From Bin80 sp965220365 (GTDB lineage: Bacteria; Bacteroidota; Rhodothermia; Rhodothermales; Bin80), in the NCBI GenBank assembly GCA_965220365.1, contig OZ244823.1, positions 2,728,001-2,792,000 on the forward strand: a stretch of DNA of 64,000 nucleotides. The letters run 5' to 3'. Position numbers and translations under genes: made by a program. Positions within the stretch are counted from its first letter, which is position 1; every line of letters begins with the position of its first letter. Positions 1 to 8,749 of the stretch are shown here, piece by piece. The notes under the pieces were generated by a model that saw nothing but the letters and a program-made list of their open reading frames with translations, was not told the DNA's origin and did not search any database.

Positions 1-2617
1 CTTTCTCAAGTTCAACGGTTCCCCCAATTCGTATCACATGGCAATCACCAGGCTGTAAGCTAGTCTGCACCGTTTGACTGGCTTGCGTGTTGGCGGAAAA
101 CTGGACGCAAGACTCGGAATATGCCCACTGAGGGATAAGTATCAATTCCCTGGACCGTCCTCCGCCCCGATCCTCTGACAAATCTTCATAACGCAAGGTG
201 ACTACCTGAAGTTGCTCAATCGATACGGTGACATTATCCTGTGCACGAATCATCATCCGCCCTGCATGTGCTCCGCCTCCCTCGTACACTAGACCAGATA
301 TCTGCTCTGTTGCTGGATCCAACCAAACCTTTCCTTGTGGGCCAACCACGCCAAGATCTAATTCTGACGCACTAACCGCAATCTCCCCCTGCGGACCTTC
401 AGCAGGATTAATCACTGTCACAGAAACCATTGCTTCTACAGGTTCTGCAATATCCGTCTGAACCGAGACTCTATACATATACTCTTGGGAATATGCCCGC
501 TGCTGAGAGGGGGTAGAAAACAGCGGGCTACCTGTATCCGTGTCTGAAAGAAGTGTAATTGGATCCCATTGCCATACGTAATCCAGTTCCAGATCCTGGT
601 CATTGCCTACCTCACAGTGGATACGTTGCGGGGGCATCCCTACATTCACAGTCAAATCCTGACAGCTCAGCGAGAGAATCGGCCGCTTACGCACGATGAC
701 TTCAACCCGTTCGGGATCAGATGCCTCGTAATGGGGGGGAGCTTCTATCCAAAGATCATAACTGTACGTTGTAGGGGCGGGGACGGTCACTGGGGTCTGA
801 AAGATAATGGTCCCTTCTTCGTCTCTCAACCGATCTTCGCCCAGTGCCTGCCAATCCCAGTCCAGATCCGTATCAGCGGAAACGAGTCCCTGTACTGAGC
901 AGTCAATGGGAACATCTGGATCCCCCTCATAGACTTCAATCGGACTGACACACTCCAGCCCTAGTTGCCCAAAAAACTTGTATACTGTCACGGTCACAGT
1001 TGCCGAAGCCTCTGGAAGATCTGGAAAATCTGGATTGTCATTATCCATTGCCGAGACAGTTACATCATAGACATAATCAAACTCTAATTCCTGCTGCTCT
1101 GCGGCGGTTGGAACCTCAAACAGTGGAGTCGCATCTATGTCTCCCAATAGTCGGATAGGTGGTGTCCGAGGTACCCAACTCCACTGATAATCCAACGGCA
1201 GCTCTTTGGAATTGCCAACCTCACAGGAAAGCTCTATAGGTGGGTCTCCTGTACGCGCATTAGTGTTTTTACAGGAGACCATAATCTGAGGCGTACTCAA
1301 TATCGAAACCTCAATTGGCGCCACCGCTGTAGCATCAGTAGTTTGATCGGTAGCCGTCATCTTATATTCGTGGACTGTATCTCCATCTACCTTGTCTGGA
1401 ATAATAATCTCAAATCTCCAAATATTCCCTGACCGTCCCAGGGGGGTAATGTTAAATGGAGTATTCCCTTCGGCTGAATAATTCCAAACTAGTGCTGGTG
1501 ATTCGTTTCCATCTGCCGTGCATGTGATTGTGATTGGTGGGGCACCCTCGTACACTTCGGAATGTGCGGGGTCACAGTCAATCGTAAACTCCATTGGTCC
1601 CGAGACATTTTGAATCCGCACCATAAATTCGGTTTCCGCCACTTGCCCCGAATTGATGTCAAAGGCCCGTAAAATGACAGGAACCGATTGGTCGTGATCC
1701 ACTTCCGGGACTAAGAAGGTCGGCCAGTAATCATATATCCCCCGCTGTACAAGGGGAGGATCCGAAATGAACTGATATTCAATATTCTGATTCGATGGCA
1801 CTGAACACGGAAAGATCGCCTCCACGGATTCTCGCACAACCAAGTCCTCACAAATCAAGATCGGATTATGATTAACAATATGCACCTCTATATTTTGTGA
1901 AACCTGCAAGTTTTTGCCCGGCACGGATGCAATAATCTCAAGCATTCGAACCGCTGCCGGTTCATTAATGAGTGGCACACGAACAAAGTAATCAAATAAT
2001 CCATCAGCAAGAACCCGCGTCTCGCTATAGGGGGGCCAATCGAATTCAGCTCTATATTCTAATTGTCCCCCGGATGGATGTAGTCCAGTGCACTGGATCT
2101 CGGCCATTGTACCACTCTCAACCGTGATTCGCGGCTCGCAATGCAAAAATGGTTTGGCATTTTCTATTGGCAGATCAGGAGAGTCCGGTGTCCAATAATT
2201 ATCCAATAACAATGATTGCTCTGTCTTTTCCGGCGATGGGCAATCCTGCCCACCACCGTAATGACAAAGGAACCGGCTACCGGCCGGATTCACGGTGATC
2301 AATACTGATGCCTGAGTCACGACAACTCCATTCTCGTCACGCCCCAGCCTACTATACTCAAAGTGTTGCACCGTGCCGACATTCGCGGGTGCGTTAAAAT
2401 GAGGCGATGCTACCGCGATATCACTCAAATACCTCAACCAAGATGGATTAGAACTTTCCCACTCATACGCAAGCATATCCGGCTCCAAATCACAGTCTAT
2501 CATCTGGGATTCACCCGCGGACACAGTCAAGACCGAGGGGCAGACATCCATCTGATTCTGCCCAAATGCAGACGCTAGAACGCATACACATGCAAGCATA
2601 GCTGAAACATAGCGCAT
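1..2617 (-). CDS. Secreted Ig-like repeat protein, DUF4402-like C-terminus (partial, runs off left edge)
   Basis: The minus frame is open from an ATG at 2617 to the window edge, about 872 codons with no stop. It opens with a signal peptide (MRYVSAMLACVCVLASAFGQ). Several repeats of roughly 100 residues follow, each with a pair of cysteines in contexts such as ITCTADG, LSCEVGN and IDCSVQG, as in Ig-like or PKD-like beta-sandwich domains. The last visible ~120 residues (from SASELDLGVVGPQG, then a Gly-rich region and a Cys pair) resemble the DUF4402 domain; this is a pattern match only. It is probably exported and structural or adhesive. The 3' end lies outside the window, so any sorting signal is unseen. 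The small plus-strand frames here are shadows. Confidence 0.8.
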   Translation of the reverse strand, partial: MRYVSAMLACVCVLASAFGQNQMDVCPSVLTVSAGESQMIDCDLEPDMLAYEWESSNPSWLRYLSDIAVASPHFNAPANVGTVQHFEYSRLGRDENGVVVTQASVLITVNPAGSRFLCHYGGGQDCPSPEKTEQSLLLDNYWTPDSPDLPIENAKPFLHCEPRITVESGTMAEIQCTGLHPSGGQLEYRAEFDWPPYSETRVLADGLFDYFVRVPLINEPAAVRMLEIIASVPGKNLQVSQNIEVHIVNHNPILICEDLVVRESVEAIFPCSVPSNQNIEYQFISDPPLVQRGIYDYWPTFLVPEVDHDQSVPVILRAFDINSGQVAETEFMVRIQNVSGPMEFTIDCDPAHSEVYEGAPPITITCTADGNESPALVWNYSAEGNTPFNITPLGRSGNIWRFEIIIPDKVDGDTVHEYKMTATDQTTDATAVAPIEVSILSTPQIMVSCKNTNARTGDPPIELSCEVGNSKELPLDYQWSWVPRTPPIRLLGDIDATPLFEVPTAAEQQELEFDYVYDVTVSAMDNDNPDFPDLPEASATVTVTVYKFFGQLGLECVSPIEVYEGDPDVPIDCSVQGLVSADTDLDWDWQALGEDRLRDEEGTIIFQTPVTVPAPTTYSYDLWIEAPPHYEASDPERVEVIVRKRPILSLSCQDLTVNVGMPPQRIHCEVGNDQDLELDYVWQWDPITLLSDTDTGSPLFSTPSQQRAYSQEYMYRVSVQTDIAEPVEAMVSVTVINPAEGPQGEIAVSASELDLGVVGPQGKVWLDPATEQISGLVYEGGGAHAGRMMIRAQDNVTVSIEQLQVVTLRYEDLSEDRGGGRSRELILIPQWAYSESCVQFSANTQASQTVQTSLQPGDCHVIRIGGTVELEK

Positions 2618-3137
2618 CCTACCACAATCTTGAATTTCTTCGCGATTCAAAATAGCAATAATCGAAAATATTGTCAATGCCTTTATCGACTATATCCTGC
2701 CCCTCAATCCAGAGAGACATCCACATACCATGTCAACTACTGACCGTATTATCCGTTCACCAGACAAAGTCTGCCACATGAACGCGACATGCAATACCAT
2801 AGAAAAATGGCGGCGACATAGTCACCACTAGACTCTACCACCTACAAATACAAGATCAATTCTTGCAAAACTAATAATCCAGACTCAAAAAGTGCTTTTG
2901 GATGCCCTCAAGGCAATAAACCCTTAGGTATTGGGCGTTTTGCAAGAAGTTCAAGAGATTATTGAAAAATACAGTCTATCAGCAAATACCCGCTAGCAAC
3001 ATTGGATTCGAAAAAACTTTGAACGGTACTTACTGAATTTGACAGCTATTTTCAGTCTGGCCTGGCGATCATTTTCCCAAGGTTACCCATCATTCTAAGC
3101 ATCTAGGGTCCGTAATTGGAATCGAACATCTAATCTT
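2618..3137. other. Intergenic region with a 12-bp inverted repeat
   Basis: This 520-bp stretch separates the divergently transcribed Ig-like protein and ROK kinase, so both promoters should lie here, but I cannot place them with confidence. It holds a perfect 12-bp inverted repeat: TTCTTGCAAAAC at 2860-2871 and GTTTTGCAAGAA at 2937-2948. No convincing gene is seen. Confidence 0.5.
2860..2948. repeat. 89-bp segment bounded by a 12-bp perfect inverted repeat
   Basis: TTCTTGCAAAAC (2860-2871) and GTTTTGCAAGAA (2937-2948) are exact reverse complements 65 bp apart. No target-site duplication is obvious. It may be an insertion-sequence remnant, a tiny MITE or chance; the repeat itself is seen directly. 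Confidence 0.45.
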
Positions 3138-4079
3138 ATGACGCTCATTGCAGGGATTGATATTGGAGGGACGCGAACCCGGTGTGCACTCGCTCAGAGG
3201 GGCAATCCTCAAGGAATCTGCTACCGGGCCTCGGCTGCGACTCCGCAACAGGGACCTGAAGCTGTGCTGGACGTAGCGATTGGTTTAATTCGTGATGGAC
3301 TTGAGAGCGACGATCAATTGAGTGCGGTTGGCTGCGTTGCACCGGGGATGACCGATCCAGAAGCTGGGATCGTACTCGAGGCTGCTAATCTGAATGGCTG
3401 GGTAAACGTTCCTTTACGCTTCATTCTTGAGTCGAAAATAGGAACTCCGACGGTCATAGAGAATGACGTAAATGCAGCAGCGGTTGCAGAAGCCGCGCTG
3501 AGCCCCTCCCCGATAGGATCGCCGATGGTCTATATGACCGTGAGTACCGGAATTGCCACTGGAATCCTTATCGGTGGAAAGGTGTTACGTGGCGCGAATC
3601 ATTCCGCCGGAGAAATCGGCAAAATGATTCCCTCGCCGGAATACCTCGGACAATCCTGGCAGCCTGGCGGATGCCTAGAACGCCTTGCAGGCGGGATTGG
3701 ACTGGCTACCCAGTGGGCACACATCCAAAGCGGCCCCCCAGACTCAACGCGTACTGTTGAAGTCTATCAGGCAGCGGACGCAGGAAATGCCGAAGCGAAA
3801 GAACTGGTCACTACAGCAACAAACTACATCGCACAGTCCGCCGTAGGACTAGCTAGTGTTCTGGACCCCGCGATCATTATTTTGAGCGGAAGCATTGGGC
3901 TTGCCCGCTCGGAAATCATTAAACAAATGCGTCAAGAATTGGCGCACGCGATTCCTTATCCCCCGCGTGTACGTTTATCCGCCTTAGGGGGTGATGCCCC
4001 TTTATTAGGTGCCTTGGTTTTGGCCGATTTCTTGGTGGATGGCTCTTCTGGCTTCGCTGGCTTCTCTTTAGGTTTATGA
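3138..4079 (+). CDS. ROK-family sugar kinase / glucokinase-like protein
   Basis: This 313-residue protein of the sugar kinase/Hsp70/actin fold probably phosphorylates a hexose with ATP in the cytoplasm. The N-terminal phosphate loop GIDIGGTRTR (residues 6-15) and VENDVNAAA-type motif (IENDVNAAA, with the likely catalytic base Asp110) are present, as is SAGEIGKM. The ROK zinc motif (CxCGxxGCxE) is degraded: only GGCLE remains, with one cysteine. The family usually ends near the APLLGAL segment; here a further ~20 residues run into the convergent HTH gene, giving a 124-bp overlap. The substrate cannot be read from sequence, and a ROK repressor is unlikely because there is no N-terminal HTH. Confidence 0.88.
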   Translation: MTLIAGIDIGGTRTRCALAQRGNPQGICYRASAATPQQGPEAVLDVAIGLIRDGLESDDQLSAVGCVAPGMTDPEAGIVLEAANLNGWVNVPLRFILESKIGTPTVIENDVNAAAVAEAALSPSPIGSPMVYMTVSTGIATGILIGGKVLRGANHSAGEIGKMIPSPEYLGQSWQPGGCLERLAGGIGLATQWAHIQSGPPDSTRTVEVYQAADAGNAEAKELVTTATNYIAQSAVGLASVLDPAIIILSGSIGLARSEIIKQMRQELAHAIPYPPRVRLSALGGDAPLLGALVLADFLVDGSSGFAGFSLGL

Positions 4080-4372
4080 TCTGGACTCAATCTGCCATCA
4101 TAGCTGCCATCTAGTGCCATACCCAGTGCACCCAAAATCTGGTCACTATCTAGGCCTGTAATCTTCGCGTACGATCTGACCAAGGAATACAGATAGACTT
4201 TATTGAATCTGGTATTCCGGTGGAGACAATTAATCTCGAACTCTTCCAGCACAGTCTTGATGACTTTGGTTTCTGCACAAATGGCGTCTAGTGAAACACC
4301 TTTCTGCTTCCTGAGAGTACGTAGATCCTCCGCATACTTGCGCTTTGCCTGTTCAAGCTTACTATTTGACAT
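3956..4372 (-). CDS. Small helix-turn-helix protein (RodZ/HTH_25-like) with Lys/Pro-rich tail
   Basis: This 138-residue protein has an N-terminal HTH of the HTH_25/RodZ type (LRTLRKQKGVSLDAICAETK, then the recognition-helix region to about residue 85). A low-complexity tail rich in Lys, Pro and Ala follows. No membrane segment is seen, unlike RodZ, so it is probably a soluble DNA- or protein-binding factor. The tail is encoded antisense to the last 124 bp of the ROK gene, so one of the two C-termini may be non-conserved. The target is unknown. Confidence 0.7.
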   Translation of the reverse strand: MSNSKLEQAKRKYAEDLRTLRKQKGVSLDAICAETKVIKTVLEEFEINCLHRNTRFNKVYLYSLVRSYAKITGLDSDQILGALGMALDGSYDGRLSPDHKPKEKPAKPEEPSTKKSAKTKAPNKGASPPKADKRTRGG

Positions 4373-4689
4373 CTACTGAAGCTTATACCATGTTGTGGAG
4401 TAAATCACCTAATTGCCTGAAAGAAAACGATCCAACAAAACCATCCATGCTCAGAGACAAAAAACATCACCAACTAGAAACAGCAACTGGATCGCGGATA
4501 CTACGGACTGAGATTGTAAATACACGTTGTCTCAGCCCAATCGTGCCCGGCGGAAAATAACTAAAAAATGCCTTGAAACGCTTCTGTTTGAAGTTTTCTC
4601 CCGACAGACCCCAACTAACCCGCACCGAATGCCGGTTTAGGATAACTTCACTATGAGCATATAGTCAGAAAACCTATACTATCTATCCG
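4373..4689. other. Intergenic region, no gene seen
   Basis: About 317 bp lie between the HTH gene start and the end of tRNA-Pro. A small plus frame (4345-4560) has no recognisable family features. The promoter of the HTH gene should be here, but no element can be named. Confidence 0.5.
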
Positions 4690-4763
4690 TCGGGACGGCG
4701 AGATTTGAACTCACGACCCCTTCAACCCCATTGAAGTGCGCTACCTAGCTGCGCTACGTCCCG
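4690..4763 (-). tRNA. tRNA-Pro (anticodon GGG)
   Basis: The minus strand folds as a full cloverleaf of 74 nt. The acceptor stem CGGGACG pairs with CGTCCCG, the anticodon stem CTTCA/TGAAG closes loop ATGGGGT (anticodon GGG), and the T arm GTGAG-TTCAAAT-CTCGC is canonical. The discriminator is A and no CCA is encoded, so CCA-adding enzyme is required. It lies 10 bp downstream of the MerR gene in the same direction. Confidence 0.96.
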
Positions 4764-4773
4764 GATCCGATGG

Positions 4774-5100
4774 TTACGCCAATTGACGACTGATGTTCTC
4801 CAGAAATAAGCGCAATCTCAGTAATTCATCTCGTTCTGCTTTCCGATCAGCGGACCTTTCACGCTCATCTTTCAGAGCCTGCCGTGCACCCTCAAGTGTA
4901 TACTTCCTCACACGAAGCAAATCATAGATTTGATGCACCCATTTTAGATCATCTTCTGTGTAGATCCGTCGGCCAGAACTGTTTTTCCGTGGTCTGAGCT
5001 GAGGGAATTCGCTTTCCCAATAGCGGAGCACATACGCCTCTACACCAATTTTTTTGCTCACTTCCCCAATTGAGTAATAAAGCTTCGGAGTCTTTTTCAT
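4774..5100 (-). CDS. MerR-family transcriptional regulator
   Basis: This 108-residue protein has the MerR winged-helix signature at its N-terminus: YYSIGEVSKKIGV (about residues 8-20), then LRYWESEFPQLRPRK, RIYTEDDL and a predicted helical dimerisation stretch. There is no C-terminal ligand domain and no Cys cluster. It resembles the short MerR-like proteins widespread in Bacteroidota, whose signals are unknown. I chose ATG 5100; a 30-residue upstream extension has atypical composition. It lies 90 bp beyond the CbiX-like gene on the same strand and may be co-transcribed with it. Confidence 0.88.
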   Translation of the reverse strand: MKKTPKLYYSIGEVSKKIGVEAYVLRYWESEFPQLRPRKNSSGRRIYTEDDLKWVHQIYDLLRVRKYTLEGARQALKDERERSADRKAERDELLRLRLFLENISRQLA

Positions 5101-5190
5101 TAGATCGCCAAGTTTCCTGAATTTACAAAACGAAACGGTAACAGCGAGCAAACACGAATATCCATAGGCATGGACTATCCTATTCCGCAA

Positions 5191-6087
5191 TCATGTATCC
5201 ACATCCTGAGTCAATTCAACCAATAATTCATTAGCAGTCCGTTCAATCCATGTGCTCACATTTGAATTTGGCAATAATCCTGCACCATTGGATTCATAAG
5301 ACAGCCCATCTAGAACTTCTGCGTACGGTCCAAACCCAAATAACCTGAAAGGAAGCACAATCACACTGCCATCACCTTCTGAATGCTCTTCCACGAATCT
5401 ACGAATGTCCGCCTCAGATTTAGACCGTTTTTCTTTCCAATCTTCTCTCAGACTGTGAACCGCAACGCTGCGGAAGATGCCGGTTTCCCGAACTGTGTCC
5501 GACAACCGATCCAGCTTTAGAAGCCACTCGTCATTCACTGCATTATCTCCCGCTCCGTGTGCAATAATTAGGACTGACTCATTGCCAGAGCTATCGCTGA
5601 GTGCCAGAGCATTCATAGCCAAGACCTCCCCCATCTCGGGAGCATCCAGTAAAGCCGTTTGACTGATCACGATTTTACCTTGAAATTCCACCGGAGTTGG
5701 CGACTCATGGTGATGCTGAGGTCCATGATGAGATATAAAGAAAGGGGGCGGATCTTCTCTTAATCCCAGAAGATACTCCGTCTGATGAAGAAACGAATGT
5801 GCAGACATAAACAATCGTACGACAGCAATGCAATCAACATTCTGCTCTTCCAATTCGGCGATTGCCGCTTTCATGGTTTCTGGATTCGCCATCCCAAAAG
5901 CTATGGAAGTGGGGATCTTTTCGCGGACTGGCGCAACTGCATTCTCAACTGCTGCATTCCACTGCTCTGCCCCACCATGCGCCATCACCATCAGGCCGCA
6001 AGAATTGGGGCTTTGTGCACTACTCGTAGTGGCACTCAATAACAACAGAGTAGCAAAAAGTGTAGTTCTCATTTTGAGTTTGATCAT
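5191..6087 (-). CDS. Secreted CbiX/SirB-like chelatase-fold protein
   Basis: A signal peptide (MIKLKMRTTLFATLLLLSA...SSAQ) is followed by two chelatase-like halves. The first has MVMAHGG and the RLFMSAHSFLHQTEYLLG segment, matching the CbiX/SirB pattern of an N-terminal HG plus a later His. The second starts at LIIAHGAGDN. A His cluster (HHGPQHHHESP) lies between them. CbiX/SirB enzymes insert Co or Fe into sirohydrochlorin in the cytoplasm, so an exported tandem form is more likely a metal-binding or metal-handling protein; that is inference. Start ATG 6087 was preferred over the TTG at 6099 because it directly heads the signal peptide. Confidence 0.78.
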   Translation of the reverse strand: MIKLKMRTTLFATLLLLSATTSSAQSPNSCGLMVMAHGGAEQWNAAVENAVAPVREKIPTSIAFGMANPETMKAAIAELEEQNVDCIAVVRLFMSAHSFLHQTEYLLGLREDPPPFFISHHGPQHHHESPTPVEFQGKIVISQTALLDAPEMGEVLAMNALALSDSSGNESVLIIAHGAGDNAVNDEWLLKLDRLSDTVRETGIFRSVAVHSLREDWKEKRSKSEADIRRFVEEHSEGDGSVIVLPFRLFGFGPYAEVLDGLSYESNGAGLLPNSNVSTWIERTANELLVELTQDVDT

Positions 6088-6150
6088 GTTTTCTGGCAAT
6101 GAATAAAAGTCTAGGAAATCTCCTGGACCACTGCTTCAACAGCCTGATGA

Positions 6151-6179
6151 TAATTTAGATTCAGTCTAAATCTAAATTA
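6151..6179. promoter_or_regulatory. Perfect 11-bp AT-rich hairpin upstream of the CbiX-like gene
   Basis: TAATTTAGATT (6151-6161) and AATCTAAATTA (6169-6179) are exact reverse complements with a 7-nt loop. It sits 64 bp before the CbiX-like start and beyond the CvpA stop. No T-run follows in the minus direction, so it fits an operator or weak terminator; the role is unknown. Confidence 0.5.
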
Positions 6180-6282
6180 CTTCAAGCTGCACAATGAGCT
6201 GCCTTCGAAACATGATTTTGTTGGAAAATCGGATCCGGCAACACACAGATCTACCCTCAGGCAGAGCCCGGGCATGGGCCGG

Positions 6283-6801
6283 TTAAAATACAGAGGAGAA
6301 GCGGTCGATTAGCTCCGTGAGCTCGGGGAATTTTTGGGTTGCCAAATTCCATGTCTGTGGAAAAAATTGATATACAACCTCGTAGAGTGCAGATGAACTG
6401 CGAAGCTCACTCGGGGGGAGATTCACCGTGGCCAGAGCATAGAGTAGCAGGCTAAATGCCAAGCCCGAGGTGATCAGTCCCAAGGCTCCTCCGAAAATCC
6501 GATTCAAGCCACCGATCACCACAGTTTTTTTGACCACTTTGTCGAGGAAACGGGAAACGATCATGGCGCACAAGTGAACGCCCAGGAACACCACCCCAAA
6601 GCCAACAAGAGAAGAATACGTTGCAGAAACTCCTAGCTGATTTTCAAACCAGTCCCCTACACCTTCCATGTAGAAAAAGCCGATCAAAAATGATGCAATA
6701 AAACTGACCAATCCGAAAAGCTGGAGTATGAGTCCACGACGAAACCCTATCAGAGAACCGGCCCCCAGAACTACAATAATCAATATGTCGAGCCAATTCA
6801 T
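6283..6801 (-). CDS. cvpA: CvpA family membrane protein
   Basis: This 172-residue inner-membrane protein has four hydrophobic segments: WLDILIIVVLGAGSLIGFRRG at the N-terminus, then around LFGLVSFIASFLIGFF, LVGFGVVFLGVHLC and FGGALGLITSGLAFSLLLYAL. The first segment with its GFRRG turn is the CvpA family hallmark. CvpA is needed for colicin V production in E. coli, and its basic role is in envelope homeostasis. Length is normal. It precedes the CbiX-like gene on the same strand with a 195-bp gap. Confidence 0.88.
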   Translation of the reverse strand: MNWLDILIIVVLGAGSLIGFRRGLILQLFGLVSFIASFLIGFFYMEGVGDWFENQLGVSATYSSLVGFGVVFLGVHLCAMIVSRFLDKVVKKTVVIGGLNRIFGGALGLITSGLAFSLLLYALATVNLPPSELRSSSALYEVVYQFFPQTWNLATQKFPELTELIDRFSSVF

Positions 6802-6864
6802 CTTACCGTACTACAATAGCAGACTCTACGGAATACTTCCATGAAAGTTGGAGGGATACACTTT

Positions 6865-7656
6865 TCATTTGAGAACGAAGCGAACCGCCAAGGTAACAAA
6901 CCCAGCCTGCATGACCCCTAGTGCAACTCCAGAATAATCATCCAGTCTAGCTACACGTGGACGCAGAGATGCATCTCCTGTCATGAGGTACTCGTCATTG
7001 ATCCGGTCTGCACGGAACTTATAATGTACCGCCACGACACCCGCTGCCATCGCTACAGCTGCTGTGCCCCAATCAATCCAGTTTCTTCGCTGCCTCATCG
7101 AAGGGCTCAGCCCTGACCGCTCATTTACCTGAGCAAGTGCCTTCAATGAAATCTCGTAGCGATTCCATAAATCTGTTTTTGGTTTCACTACGCTAGAAGT
7201 ATATCCTTCCAGTTCAATATGAAACATACCGTTAACGGTCCCCGAAGAGGTAAACACAACGGGGGTTAACCCAAGAAGCCTGCGCCTTGTACCTTCCTGC
7301 AACCAGGCTTCCGCTCCGAAGGGATAAGATTCGATTCGATGATAATTTGGGAAAGTCAGTGTGACGCGTACGCTATCTCCCGGCTCAGCCCTTAGAGGTA
7401 CTTGGATCGGCGGCATACTCCACGCCGCAGCGCGGAGTGTTGAAAGACGAATGGTTCTGGTCGTAGGATCAACCCAGTATGGGCTTCCGCTGGCGGGTCC
7501 TAAGTATAATGAATCCGCATACGCTGCTGCATCCATATCATTACTTAGAATATGGACAAGGATCTGGGATTGCGCCATGCTGATGCATGGAAGAAAGGTG
7601 AAAAGAAATCCACACCATATCCCTATGAATCGGCGATCACAGGTCAACATCTGCAT
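6865..7656 (-). CDS. Secreted PEGA/DUF5683-like protein, hypothetical
   Basis: This 263-residue protein has a signal peptide (to about SMAQS). A PEGA-like beta-sandwich follows, with segments such as IQVPLRAEPGDSVRVTLTFP. A helical region near NWIDWGTAAVAMAAGVVAVHYK and a C-terminal hydrophobic stretch resemble DUF5683-type proteins of Bacteroidota. It overlaps the end of the upstream BamB-like lipoprotein by 20 bp, so the two are probably translated together. A cell-envelope role is likely, but no enzyme motif is present. Confidence 0.72.
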   Translation of the reverse strand: MQMLTCDRRFIGIWCGFLFTFLPCISMAQSQILVHILSNDMDAAAYADSLYLGPASGSPYWVDPTTRTIRLSTLRAAAWSMPPIQVPLRAEPGDSVRVTLTFPNYHRIESYPFGAEAWLQEGTRRRLLGLTPVVFTSSGTVNGMFHIELEGYTSSVVKPKTDLWNRYEISLKALAQVNERSGLSPSMRQRRNWIDWGTAAVAMAAGVVAVHYKFRADRINDEYLMTGDASLRPRVARLDDYSGVALGVMQAGFVTLAVRFVLK

Positions 7657-8749
7657 TCAAAGATGTAAGCCGGACTACATAACGCGGCTCCGTTAAAATA
7701 ATCAATCCACCTTCAGCCAAAGCCATTGCGCTCTTTACCCGGCCCCGAAGCTCGATTTGCTGTAATAAATCGCCATTATGGCGATCAAAAGCATAGAACC
7801 AGTTCCCCATACTTCCCGTGTAGATTACTTCGGAAGTTATCAGAGGCTTCGCCGCCAATGCATCCGGGCACTGTGTACTCCATTTTACTTCGCCGGTATC
7901 AAGGTCAAATACCCGCAAAATCCCATCGGATGCACCTGCCACTACAAGCTCATGATCTGCCGTCGGTGAAGAAATCTGAACGGTCTCATCCGCCAATTCT
8001 GTATTCCAATGAATTTTTCCTGTCTGTACATCCATGGCAAATAGGCTACCCCGTGTCGTTGACACCAATAACGTTTCGCCATATATCTCCGGGACGACAT
8101 AGATTGGCGACCCCACATCTACCGACCACCGCTGACTTCCATCATTTAGCGAAAGTGCCAAAACGGTTCCATTGTCAATGACGACGATAATCAAGTGACG
8201 ATGAATCACAGGAGAGGCATGTACGCGTGCACGCCCCCCTATCTGATGGGTCCAGACTATCGCCCCATCGTCTATCTCAAAGCGTTGCACTTCTCCGGCG
8301 GTATTCACATAAATTCCCCCCGACTCCAAGGCGGCGATCCCAACATGAATGGGATCCCCGCGAAGGCGCCAGCGCATATCCGCACGATCCAGATCATATG
8401 CAGCTAACGCTGTACGTCCCCCTGCGAGGGGCACAATCAATGTGTTCCCGATCACTGCAGGAGACCCATTGATTGCATCTCCAAATCGTTTATTGCCGCC
8501 TCGCTTGCCTGTGACTACATCGATGAAGTGAACTGTACCCTGTCTGGTCGCAACCATGACGGATTTATCGAAAATCTGTGGCGCATCCGGCCCGAATCCC
8601 GCTCGGGCGTTATACGTCCACGCAATTCCCAGAGGTAAATGCGGCTCAGCCTGAGTCTCAGATGGCGCATCTACACTCACTGTCAGCCCACTGCAGCCAA
8701 TGCAGAGTAGCAGAAGAAGTGATGAACAATTCCTAAAAATCAAAGCCAA
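7637..8749 (-). CDS. PQQ/BamB-like beta-propeller lipoprotein
   Basis: About 370 residues. An N-terminal hydrophobic segment ends in the lipobox LLLCIGC, so it is a probable lipoprotein. Repeats of about 40 residues of the PQQ type follow, with motifs such as GQLHFIDVVTGKR-like blades, VLALSLNDGSQRW, LFAMDVQTGKIHW, LRVFDLDTGEVKW and FYAFDRHNGDLL. This is the fold of BamB, which aids beta-barrel assembly. It overlaps the 3' end of the peptidase-barrel gene. The start is uncertain: TTG 8749 keeps the lipobox with a short overlap, while ATG 8794 is an alternative that adds 15 residues. Confidence 0.82.
   Translation of the reverse strand: MALIFRNCSSLLLLLCIGCSGLTVSVDAPSETQAEPHLPLGIAWTYNARAGFGPDAPQIFDKSVMVATRQGTVHFIDVVTGKRGGNKRFGDAINGSPAVIGNTLIVPLAGGRTALAAYDLDRADMRWRLRGDPIHVGIAALESGGIYVNTAGEVQRFEIDDGAIVWTHQIGGRARVHASPVIHRHLIIVVIDNGTVLALSLNDGSQRWSVDVGSPIYVVPEIYGETLLVSTTRGSLFAMDVQTGKIHWNTELADETVQISSPTADHELVVAGASDGILRVFDLDTGEVKWSTQCPDALAAKPLITSEVIYTGSMGNWFYAFDRHNGDLLQQIELRGRVKSAMALAEGGLIILTEPRYVVRLTSLNADVDL

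Noticed and set aside
4345..4560. 71-residue plus frame
   Set aside because: It overlaps the HTH gene start and has random-looking composition.
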